Assembly (NCBI RefSeq): GCF_027943255.1
Contig: NC_072896.1
Location: 30,158,501-30,222,500, forward strand
Direction: 5' to 3'
Length of the DNA stretch: 64,000 nt
DNA from: Anastrepha obliqua
Lineage: Eukaryota; Arthropoda; Insecta; Diptera; Tephritidae
Notes under the pieces: model-generated
The model's database searches: none
Seen by the model: only the letters and a program-made list of their open reading frames with translations
Told to the model about the DNA's origin: nothing
Part shown: positions 23,234 through 35,300 of the stretch, piece after piece
Numbering within the stretch: position 1 is the stretch's first letter
How the letters are laid out: every line of letters begins with the position of its first letter
Position numbers and translations under genes: made by a program

Positions 23234-25735
23234 TATTTACTCATTCATTCCGTCATATAACGATGCAAAATGACAGTAGGTGTGGAAATCCGGATCAATA
23301 CCAGCATCAGACGATGTAAAGAAAACTACTTTTTAATATACAAATACAACAAATGCTTTTTGACGTGCGGCAAGGCAAGTGCATATCTACGCCTCTATCT
23401 CATCTAGAGAGAAGCCGCACTAATTTTAACTGCCCGATTTCCTGCTCTATAACCGGCACTCTGAACTTCCTAGGCTAAATAAACTCATTCCTAGCAAAGA
23501 GTTCATGAATATTCGATCCACAGCTACCATCTACGTGTACAGGCCTTCATGGATTCGCACGAAGAACATAAATTTAGAATAAATCTTAGGAGTTGGTATG
23601 ATTAAATTCTAGGTTTTTAAAATAAACGATTTTTTCGTTGTCTACTTAAAAAGTTAGTCCTTTTGGACGCTTTTAATATTTTGAACATTTTAATTCAAAA
23701 TATATTTTTTTGTTTAATACATAATAAAAACAAAAAATTATGATTCACAACCCACAAATATTTGTAGTTCGATGCCTTTAATTACGCGCAGGGGTATAAA
23801 TTATTTGCCAAAAATATTTCTAAATATTTCGTAAGGAACTTAATTTTTAGTCTGCCGCGAATGAATTAATGCTTTCTGGAGTTTAGCAAGTGGTTATGAG
23901 GAACTATGAATTTTGAGTTTCTTTCGCAGAAATATTTTCTTCTAGACGTACTCCATTTCCTTTGCATGTTTTTGTGTTAATTTTTAAAGCTTTATTTTAA
24001 TTTTAGGATAATTTTTTTTGTTTTTGTTTTTTTTTTTTCTTTTTGTTTTGAGTTTGTAGCAACTGCACTGTCTGTTTCGTTCTCTTTTTTAAATTTGTTT
24101 TATATTCTATGCTAACAACAAACACACAGGCAACAGAGACAAAAGATATACCTAAGTATGATGTCTTGAGCAACTTTCGATTGCTTGTTTAGAATTTCAT
24201 TTTGAATAATTTTTTATTGTTGTTTTGGTTTTTTCTTTGTTTTACTCGCTCCCCTTTTGTATGTATATATGCACATACAAATATTATCTGTAATAAGCTG
24301 GTTAGGAGCGATAAGTTTTTATGATACACCTTCGCTATTGTTGCATATTTTGATATGTTGGCATATATTTATATGGTTTTTATTTGTTTAACGTCCATAT
24401 CCTTTTATGCTGCACTTACTTTACTTGAGCTTTGGTTAATGTTAAATGTTTGATTTGAGAATTTTCGCCAAAAGAAATTGTACAGAAAAAAAAGAAATTT
24501 ACATATTTTATTATCTAAAGCAAATTTCTTAAAAACCAAAAAAATAAAAAATATATTTAAAAAGGAAACATTTTTGTTTAAATAAAAAAAAATTTTTTTT
24601 TTAAATTTTAATAAAAAACAGTTAAATATTTTACTTTAAAAAAATAACTTTCTTAAGCAAGTTTAAAAAAATGTTTCATATATATTTTTCAGAAATAAAT
24701 TTCTTAAAAACCAGAAAAAATATTAAGAATATAAAAATTGAAAATTGAAAAATTGAAGAAATAAAAATATTCTTTTAAATAAAAAAAAAACATCGCAAAA
24801 TAAATACTAATATTTTATTTTCCTAAACAAACAAATGTAAAAAAATATTCATCGAAATATTTTATTCAAAAATATTAAAAAAAAATATTAAAAAAAATTT
24901 AATAAAAAAGATTTTATTAATCTAAATTAAATTTCTTAAGCAACTTAAAAAAATACTGTTAAAAAAATGTGTTCAAACAATTTTATTTTTTTTTAATAAA
25001 GTCAAATTTAATTAAATATAATAATATTTATTTAATATAATAATATTTATGTTCCTTTTAACAAACTACGTTTTGAGTAGCTTTTTTCTGAAATAAATTT
25101 CTTAAAGAATCTCAAAAAAATATTTTATTTTTTTATTATTATATTATTTTCAATAAAAAAATAAAAAGAAATAGTTTATTATATCAGTTTTCTAAGGAAA
25201 CAAAGGAATATTCTTAAAAAAATTTATTCAAAAAAATTTTATTTTTCTAAAATCAATTTTCAAAACAACTAAAACAGTATATTATTAGAAAAATAAAAAA
25301 ATTTATGTTTTTCTTATTTTTTTTAAATTTATTAACAAATGTTAAAAAAAATATAAATTTGTATAAAAGATATGGTGTTACAAAACAATGTTAAAATATT
25401 GTAATATTTACGTTCCTTTTAAATAACTACTTTTTCAGTAGCTCAACAAAAGCCTTTACACTTTTCGCAAATTGGCACAATAATATTTTTTTTAATGTAC
25501 ATAATTTTTTCTTAAAAACATTCCCCTTTCATGCAAAATCTGCCTTTAAGCAAATGCAGGTAAAATACTTTCCCTCTTCCTCTTGGTTTTGCGTTGTGTT
25601 TTTTGTTTCTTTCCTTTGTTTTGTTTAGAAGCAAATTATTCTGTTGCTTAAAAATGTCCATACATTTTACAAATTTGCTGATCATCAAATTTAAAAAAGA
25701 AACTATTTTGTTTTACTTTCTCTCTCCCCCACCAC
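23234..25735. repeat. AT-rich intergenic DNA with degenerate repeats
   Basis: No gene. From about 24480 to 25460 a motif like AAATAAATTTCTTAAAAACC recurs (about 24521, 24693, 24925, 25093), and GTTCCTTTTAA..A.CTACTTTT occurs at about 25050 and 25410, suggesting decayed tandem repeats. This is downstream of the GT92 stop codon, so its 3' UTR lies at the right end of this stretch. Confidence 0.5.
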
Positions 25736-26308
25736 TTAAGTGTCCATATACTCGACACGCGCTATCGGCAAACCCTCTTCGTCCTGCTCGAAGACAACAA
25801 CTTTACGTTTCTTGCGTTTCACTTTGTATTCCGCATGCGTGGGCCTTGCCGTTGGATCGATGCTGTTACCGTTACTTAACGCTGCTGATTTATTTATCGT
25901 CGCCACACTATTTCTAGAATTACTGTTATTCTCTCGATCGTTGTCTCGTTTCGATTTGACATTCGCTATGGTTTTTATTCGTTCGTCATCGCTTAGGCTT
26001 GCTGTGCGTTTCTTATTCACGCCATTAGTGTTTTTGTTGTTGTTATTATTATTGTTCGCTTTATTATCTGTACCTTGGTCCCTTTCGTTTTCCTTCAACA
26101 ACTCACCTGTGCTTTGTGATTGCTGCTTTCGTTGTTGTTGTCGCTGTTCTTGTGGTAATTCATTTGGTAGCGCTGGCAGATCGCAACGTTTTTTCAAGTG
26201 TTTGTAAACGAGTTCAACTCGTTCCACCAAACGATTTACATATTTCGTTGCTGTTCGATCGACCACTGAGGGCGCCTTGATGCAATCGTTGCCACCGAAT
26301 TCACAAAC
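25736..26308 (-). CDS. GT92 gene exon 10 (C-terminal tail and stop)
   Basis: 190 codons and a TAA stop. It begins [13 protein letters not shown] and [19 protein letters not shown] (end of domain, likely amphipathic helix), then a Gln/Asn-rich low-complexity tail, a basic motif KVKRKKRK near the end, and an acidic-hydrophobic close. The acceptor is TCTTCACAG|GTT. No clear AATAAA was seen in the first 150 bases after the stop. Confidence 0.87.
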   Translation of the reverse strand, partial: VCEFGGNDCIKAPSVVDRTATKYVNRLVERVELVYKHLKKRCDLPALPNELPQEQRQQQRKQQSQSTGELLKENERDQGTDNKANNNNNNNKNTNGVNKKRTASLSDDERIKTIANVKSKRDNDRENNSNSRNSVATINKSAALSNGNSIDPTARPTHAEYKVKRKKRKVVVFEQDEEGLPIARVEYMDT

Positions 26309-29300
26309 CTGTGAAGAAATTATAGACAGGAAAGAAATGTTTAGAATTAGCACTTTTTTGTTGAAGAGAGCAAAAAATAAAGAGCGGGAAGACAGATGGA
26401 GTTTTATCTTATCGTGTGCTATCTCAAAAGCAGAAGCAGGACCCTCAAAGTGCTGAAGATCTTACGTCACTCAATTTTCAAACTCATAACGGTGATCACC
26501 AGTCACTGGGTGATCGGAACTCATGCGGAAAAGCTTGGATTTCCGTACAACCCCCCTTGTAAAAGCTGTGGGGATCCGGCAGAGAAAGACACTGTTGAAC
26601 ACTTTCTTTACAAATGTATGGGTCTGGGGCTAGGCTCTTGAGGATTCTAAGTGTGTCCCTCGAGGATAGCTTGAGTCAGTTTTCCAGCCTAAATTCCGTT
26701 TCTCTCCTCCATTATATCAGGGATGGCTGTAAATGGTTTTCTTCAGTTTTTGGAATTTTTTACAGAGAGTCGTCTACATTATTGTATCAAAACGGAACTC
26801 TAGTGCTATTTGTAGTGTGCCCGTGGTACTCTTGCCATTTAACCTACCTACCTAAGGTTGCATTTAGTGATTTCAACCAGTATGTGCATCTGAGCTCTTA
26901 AACATGGGGATTATAATCCCCTACCTATAGTATGGTAGTTAGCTTAGTTAGACTTTTGGGATGAACTCCTTTAATTATTTATTGGAAATCATTAGCCCGA
27001 TATGTGAAGGAGGTTATAGTTTAAAATAGGTTAAATCAAATAGTTCGCAGAACGGATTAGGGTTCGCGAAACGGAGCTTAGATGTTTCAAACAAGCCTTG
27101 TGTTAACCGGAAAGTTAAGCAGCAGATATCGAGACGATTTCAACACATCTCCATCCAGACTGATACCACAATGGAGTCTCAAGGTTATGTAGGGTCTCAC
27201 CGGATAGCTTTTCATTAGCTGTTACCCGGTTATCCACACTACTAGAAGGGGAGCCTGTGGGGATCCGATTAGATTATTTCATAAGCTCGTTCAGAATCTC
27301 AGACTTTTGGTGCGAAGGAAACACTGAGCCCACCGTGTTCGTGGACGGCAAAAAGGCCTCGAAGTTATATTGAGTTTCACACCACAGATTTTCATCGAAC
27401 AGTGCCCAGTTTTCCTTTACGACCAGAGGATACTCCTCTTGTAGCTGTTGAAAAGTTACTCTTTAAAAGTTACAAACGAAGGAATGAACGAACTATCGAA
27501 GGTTACCCTCAGTAGGTAGGTAGGTGGTCTGGTGGCTGCTAATATGACACTCTCAATAATCAGGGTTTTTTACAGTCAGTGCTGTCTGTGTGTCATTGAT
27601 TTGAATGTTGCGTACAAGTTTGATCTCTTTCTCCCTTCATGTAAAAAGAAGTTGATATCATAAGGAAAGAAGTAAGGCGCCTCACAGTGAAGAAGCGAAT
27701 AAAATCTAATAGCTGACGGTTTACCTTTCTTTTTTGGCGAGGGCACACAAGCACTCATTTTATTACGGACGTATAGAACGGATTATGGTGTTTATGAAAC
27801 TTCCTCTGGTGGGTCAAGCTTCGAGGTGTAGAACTTGACCAGTACTGGGGAAATAAAACCACCCTGCTATTTGTTAATTCTTTGCTTAGACGTTTGCTAT
27901 CTAAAAATAATTGATGAGTCCAAACACTTACATAGTTCATCCACCAGCGTAGCAGCATCGATTAAAAATATGAGTTCTCAATGTCGTCTAGTACCGTCGA
28001 CTATCGACTTGGGGCTAGGGGATAGGTCTAACGCTAATGGGGCAGTTGATATCGACTTTGGTAAATACTGAAAGGGTTTCAAATACTTTAACTCCTACTT
28101 AAGAGTTTTCATCATTCCTTTGAGAAGCTGCGGTTTTCTTAGGAAACAGGGAATATAATATAATACCCCCCTGATCAAAGAGTTCCCGGATCAACCGCTA
28201 AATGAAGCTCAAAGTCACCTCATTTAAGTTCTGGTTTTTTCTTGTTAGGTTGCCACATCTGTAATAAACCTTCCTACCGAAATTTTATCGCCATTGCTTG
28301 ACATTTGTAAAAATTACGCCGGCTTGAGTAAATCTCCCTTTTATGAGTCGGACAGGAAACTCAGACATCAGACAAGTGAGTGGAGAGCTTCGAAAGAAGC
28401 AAGAAAAAAAAACAAAACACGTCGTTTTCAGTCATAAAAATAGCGATGCTCGCGGTTTTTATGGATTACAACGGTTTTGTACACCACGGATTTTTGTCAG
28501 AAGGTCAGACGTCACACGACGTCTACGTAAAGCAATTCGCCAAAAAAGAAAATATTTGCGGGAAGAGAACCCATGGATTTTGTGTCCTGATAATGCACCA
28601 TTGCACAGTGACGCCATTATCGGCGAATTTTTGACCAAGCACGAAACAAATACGATCCAACATGATCTGACTGCCTGCGATTTCTTTCTGTTTGATCGAG
28701 TCAAAAATCACGACGGGGACCGCGTTTAACAGTCAAAAGGAAGTAATGGAAAAATCGAAGACGGCTCTGATGGCTATACCGAAAATGGGGTTTCAGAAAT
28801 GTTTCCAGGTGAATCAAACGCTGGCATACGTGCGTTTCAGTTGATCGGCAGTACTTTGAAGGTGATAATATCATTTTTTAAGAATAAACTTGTATTTGGA
28901 ATTTTCTGAATATATTCAGAGAACTTTTTGATCAACGTGCATATAATTCTCTCAAGGTTTTCTCAAAGTTTTCGCGAAAATAAAGTGTTGACATACCACC
29001 TGTTTCTGATTAATGCTCTCTAAGTAGTATTTAGTAATAGTAATTTTATCCACTTACCCGATAATGCTGCAAAATACCATCAGTTGGTGGTACATTTAAT
29101 GATCCTTTTGCCGGCGAAAATTCCCAAACAAAATGGTTGCCAGCTTCGATAACCGACTCGGGCTTACAAATGTATTTAGAACGTTGTTTTTGGGGATGGA
29201 GTTTTAGGCGCCTGAAAGTAAGTAAGGAAAGCATAAAAATAAACACCAAGTGAAATAATGGAGTGAGAAAATGCAGAGCTTAAGTAAATTGAGGATTTAC

Positions 29301-32300
29301 AGATGTGTAGTTTTTCAAGAAATTTTCATAGAGATTTCAATTTGTACTTTCTGGAATTTGTATTTCTGGAATTGCTGAAAACCATGGAAATTTACAGGGA
29401 AATAAAGGGAATTCGTTAAAAATCAAAACCTGATTTCTTAGTTAAAAGTGTGTTTTGATCCTATACGAAACCTTTGGAAACAAATTAATAGCACGAGGAG
29501 GAACTTTTATTATTATTTTAAACAGGAATGCACTGGGTTTCCACAAAAGGCAGTAAAGCCCAACTTGAATACTGATCTTCAGACATGATGTATATCACCT
29601 CTTACTGTCCCAGTCCGAACGCTTCGAGCGGTGGAACTGTTAACCCAAACCAGAGACTGGATACCCCACGAAGTGGTAAACTCCGTATGCTAGTAGTGCA
29701 TATTGTACAAGCGAGACATACTTTACAGCGGAAAATTTCATTAAAGAACCGGGATGCAATGAAATGCAAGAAAGCCTAAAGATATTAAAAAATAATAAGA
29801 GTTACGGAATAAATGCAGAACTTTTAAAATATAGTGACGAAATTGACGAGCGAGTAAACGCCACAAATAAAGCTTTCGTCGCTCACTTAAAGCTATTGAA
29901 ATCTTAACTATCTCTCTATCGAGATCTCAACAGATGAAAATGAATAAATCGAGACCTACACTAACACACAGTAGCGAGGTATGGATACTTAAGGCGGTGT
30001 CTTTTGCCTTGTCCAAATACTGAGATCTGAAAAAAGGCAAAAGTATATTTTCTCTTGAGACTGAATACCGAAACATATCGAATCAGATATAATGACGAGA
30101 TCGATGCAACTGATACCTCAAAAAATGCGATACGTTTCAACAAAAGTGAAAGAATTAGAATGGCAAAAAACAGAACTGTCAGTATAGCGTTCCATAGACT
30201 ACTCATTGGACGCAGAGGACGAAGGAGGACAAGCAATGCTGACCTGCGGAAAGAGGATCGATCGAAGTGGAGCGCTGTAGTTGCAGAAGCAATGGTCTGC
30301 AAAATACTGTAATGCTAATAAGTATAATGAAGGAATGCACTGCGACTACTGATTAGGACTAATATACTTGACTGCCCGCATAAAATTGGTGAATGAATTT
30401 GAGTACCTCCGCAGGCTTTTTGATCCATTCTAAATATTATATAAATTTAGCCACCTAGGTGTACGAGTTTTCGCCTTGCGAGTGCTGCATATTCGCAGAG
30501 AATGTGCCTTAGAGGAACTACAAGTTCATTAAAGGAATCAGGAGTTTAGTAAATGGTATTTAACTCTTATTTTCCTTTTATTTACAAAGCCTTTTTATTT
30601 AAAAGAAATGCATTTGCAGCTTTCGACCCTCGATATCGCCACTCAATTCAACTGATTATGGACTGCTATTGGCATTAAAAAAATACTTCGTTAATTAAAT
30701 TGTTTGGTATTAAACCACCTCGTCTTTATCAGACCAATAAACTCACTTTAGTAAGACATTATCCCTTTCACTCAGCAAACCCCTCATTTCCACTTAAATT
30801 ACAATCGCGGAAACCATAATTACCAACACTTAATGTAGTTGTTTATTTGCCGGCTTCTTGCTGAAGTTCTTGAATTTATTAGTCGCAACTCATGCGCCAA
30901 TATTCGATTGAATGGTGCACAGCTGCATACATTCAAACTTAATCCATTTTTGTACTCACCTGCGTGTCTTTCGTTGTGTCACCAAGGAGGCGCGTAGTCC
31001 CGGGTTTTTATGGGCGTATGGCTGTTGTTGTTTTTGTTCCTGCGATAGCATCTGCGAGTGGCTTTGCAATATCAACGGATCGTCGGGGAATTGTAGATAG
31101 AAGAAGGCATTTTGAAAGGAGTAGGCGCCAAGATTGCGATAACGGAAGCGATGATTGAGCGAGCTGAACAGCAACAACAAAGTAAATAAGATAAGACATG
31201 ACAAGTTACAAAATGAGTATTCCATATAAGATATGCTTGTAAGCAATTGAGCGAAGGAGTTGATTTGAGGTTAAGCTGCAAAGCAGGCAGCTCGAAGCAA
31301 TTAGTGCAGATATTATGTTAATGTTAATAGCCTGTCTGTTTGTGTGATAGGCGGCTACTTCCACTGCCGTCATCGAAGAAAGCAGCGCAGTGATGTTGGC
31401 TGCAGCAAGCGCACACACATCTACAATACAAACACGTGCCATGTACCTACGCAGCGCATCAGCTGCTGCTTTATAGGCAGCATATTTGTGCGTATATACA
31501 TACATACATACATACAGTGGTGTTCACAATAATAGCAGCGCGATGTATTACAAAGTTTTGAATATTTATTTATATGTTGTTTCTTTTTTTGTTATTTTTG
31601 TACAAAAATATATTCTACAGAAAAAGCAAGACTTTGTACAAAATTAAAATAAGCAAATTAAAAAAAAAACTGGCATACAAATTTCAATATTTTTAGTCAG
31701 AATTTTTAAGAAGATTCAAGATTCTAGCTATGCAGTTTTATAGCCCATGCGATTTTAGTGTAGCGCCAGTTTAAAGCAGCTGAAATATTTCACTGATTTT
31801 CGATAATCTATTTTCTTGCATATAACGAATGCTCAAAGTTTTATTAAAATAAAATTGTTAAAAATCAATGCACCAATTTAGCACTTCAAGCTTCCACTTT
31901 ATTATAGCAAATTCAATGGGCTATCAAGTTGCATACCCAACATTTATCTAAATATGCTGCTTAAAAAATTTTAAATTTTTCAAAAAAATGTTTAACCAAT
32001 AAAAAAATATTAAAATTTTTTTAAGAAAAAAAATAAAAAATTAAAATTTTTTTAGAAAAAAATTAAAAAACTAAATTTTTTTTAGAAAAACTTGCCACTT
32101 AAAAAATTTGAAATTTTTCAAAAAAATTTTTAGAGAAAAAGAATTAAAAAAAAAAGAAATTTTAGGAAAAAAACATTAAAAAAATTTTAATTTTTTCACC
32201 AGCTTATTTAGATTTGAAATTTTTTAAATCTTAAAATCTTTAAATCTAAAAAATTTAAGTTTTTTTTCCCAAAAATTTCTTTGCGAATTTTAAATTTTTC

Positions 32301-35300
32301 TAAAAACAAAAATTAAATTTTTAAAGAAAAAAATATTAAAATTTTCTTAGAGAAAATTAAAACTTTAAAATTTGTTTAGGTAAAAATTAAAATTTTAAAA
32401 TTTTCTCTAAAAAAATTTTTAAAGTTTTTTTCTAAAAAAATTAAATTTTTTAGATAAATTTCAAATTCTACAAAATATCTTGGGAAAAGAAATTTAATAC
32501 TTTTTTCTTATTTTTTTTTACTTTTTTTCAGAAAAATTTTATATTTTTAACCAACATATTTAGATAAATTCTGGGTATACAGCTGGTTAAAAAATTTGAA
32601 ATGTTTCAAAAAAAAATTAACTAGCAAAAAAATTAAAATTGTTTTAGAAAAAACTTAAAAAATTAAAGTTTTTTTAGAAAAATTCGTCGCTTAAAAAATT
32701 TGAAAATTTTCAAAAAAATTTAAGAAAAAAAACTTATAAGATTAAAAATTTTTTCGCCAACATATTTAGATTTAGTTGGTTACAAAATTTGAAATTTTTT
32801 TAAATCTAAAAAATTTAAATTTTTTTCCCAAAAATTTTTCTTTAGAATTTGAAATTTTTCTAAAAAAAAAATTAAAAATTAAATTCTTTGCTTAGGTAAA
32901 AATTAGAATTTTAAAATTGTTTTAGAGGAAAATTAAAATTTTTTAGAAAAATTTACTGGTTGAAAAATTTGAAAACTCAATTTTTCTAAAAAAAATTTTA
33001 AAATTTTTTTCTCTATTAAATAATTTAATTTTTTTTTTAGAAAAATCTCAAATTCAAAAAAAAAATGTTTGGGAAAGGAAAATTAGTTTTTTTTCCTAAA
33101 TTTTTTTTTTTAATTTTTTTCAGAAAAATTTCAAATTTTTTAACCAACATATTTAAGTAGATAAATTCTGGGTATACAGCTGGTTAAAAAATTTGAAATT
33201 TTCCTAAAAAAAAATTAAATTTATTCAGAAAAAAGTTTTAAAATTCCTTTAGAAAAAATTTAAATTTTAAAATTTTTTAAGAGAAAAATTTAAATTTTTT
33301 AGAAAAATTTGCTGCTTGAAAAATTTGAACTTTTTCTAATAAAACTTTAATTTTTCAATTTTTCTCTAAGAAATTTTTTTTAATTTTTTTCTAAAAAAAT
33401 TTAATTTTTTAAAAAAATTTCGAATTCTAAAAAAATATGTTTGGGAAAAATAATTTAATTTTGTTTGTTTAGATTCAAAAAAATTTCAAATTTCAAATTT
33501 TTTAACCAGCTGTATACCCAGAATTATATAATATTATCTAAATACGTTGGTTAAAAAATTTGAAATTTTTCTGAAAAATATAATATTTTTAGAGAAAATG
33601 AATTGGAAAAAAAAAATTTTAAAATTTAAAACTTTTCACTAGTATATTTAGTTAAATTCTGGGTATACAGCTTTATAGCCCATGGAATTTAGTAGAATAA
33701 GTGTAAGTATTTTTTTCCTAAAAAAATTTAAATTTTGTACTAAGTCTGAGTTTGAGTCGTTTTTGTTGTAACAAAAAATATAATTAATATAAAAAAATTC
33801 GACTACTATTTTTGCTAACACCGCTGTACATATGCACTTGCTTCTGCCTGTCTGCGTGCCTGCCAGCCTAACGGTGTTTGTGCATTTGGTTGTTACTTAC
33901 TTAATTAATTCGTTGAGCGTGTCGTTGTGGCGTGGCACTATGAATTCATCCAAATCCACCATCGCTAAATATCGGTAGCGATGCATTGTGCGGTAGAGGC
34001 AATCGTTGAGTGCCGCGAAGAGTCCCTCTGTGCGTATTTCCTTTTGTGAGCGCATACGCAAATTCCACGGCAGGATATTAATCGTTGGCTTAGCAAAGTG
34101 TGTACTTTTGTAACGCCTCACCGGTGGCAATGTTGGTTGTAAAGGTGGTTTTGGTGGAAGTTGCGGTGGTGGTGGTGGTGGTGGTGGCTGCAACGCGCCG
34201 GTTACTTCACCTTCAAACGCTGTAGCTGCTGTCGGCCGTGTTTGCAGAGTTGAATCTGAACCTGAGGCAGCCGTGTGATTGGCACTCACACTGTTGCTTT
34301 TGTGGTCGACACCATTACCGTCGTTGTCTTTGTTATAATTGTTATTGGTATTGAGATTGTTGTAACCACTAAGCACAGCTGGGTCGTTTATAATTAAGAA
34401 AGCCATGGCAAAGAAATACAAAGAACAAGAAAAGATGTTGAGTTTAAATTGGAATTTAAGTTTACGTTTTCTACATCCGTAAATTGATGAAACCTTATAA
34501 TATTATTCAAGAAGTAATTTCGCTTGAAAGATCCAACATTAAGTTACTAGCAATAATTGAGGATAAGAGCCAATTTACATGATGACTTTTCACCCTGGAT
34601 GCTAGTTTGCTTTCACACATTTTCGTATTCTTATTCAAACGGAGTACTTTGGGCTCGCGCTAACGAACGAAAGAACCGCAGCAAATTATCAACAACATCC
34701 AAAAAAAAAGCCGGAAACAAAAAGTCATCGCGTAAATTCACGAAGACTTCCGAAGACTTTTTTTCGCAGGTAGTGATCCACATTATGGTATCAAAACGGC
34801 ACTCTAATGCTACTTGTAGTATACCTGGGGTACTCCTACCATTTAACCTACCTATCTACCTTCGAAGACTTCTTTTAAAAACAATGTGCAAAAAATCCAG
34901 GATGAAAACACATTGTGGAAACTCACTCTAGAAAGTGGCTCTGCAAAATAAAGCTACAGGCACAGTAATTCAAAAGAAATGTTACCCGAAAGATTTAATG
35001 TGGTGCCATTGGGACTGTTAAGTATAAGGCAGTCCTCGAAAGATGCGGCTCCAAGTAACGAGAACTGACTGACATGAAGTCACTAGGATTGATTCAAGAG
35101 GAGCGGTCGCTTGTAAGATTCAGCACGGAGTCACTAAAACTAATTGAAAGCAGATGTTCCTCAACCCATCCAAAAAGAACTCAGTGAGGAGATTTTAAGA
35201 GGGGATGGCTTACAATAAAAATTCTCTATGACCGACTTCAGATGAGATGTTGTACAAAAAATCTAGTACAAAGTCATTGCAACTGAAAGATGTTCCTTAA

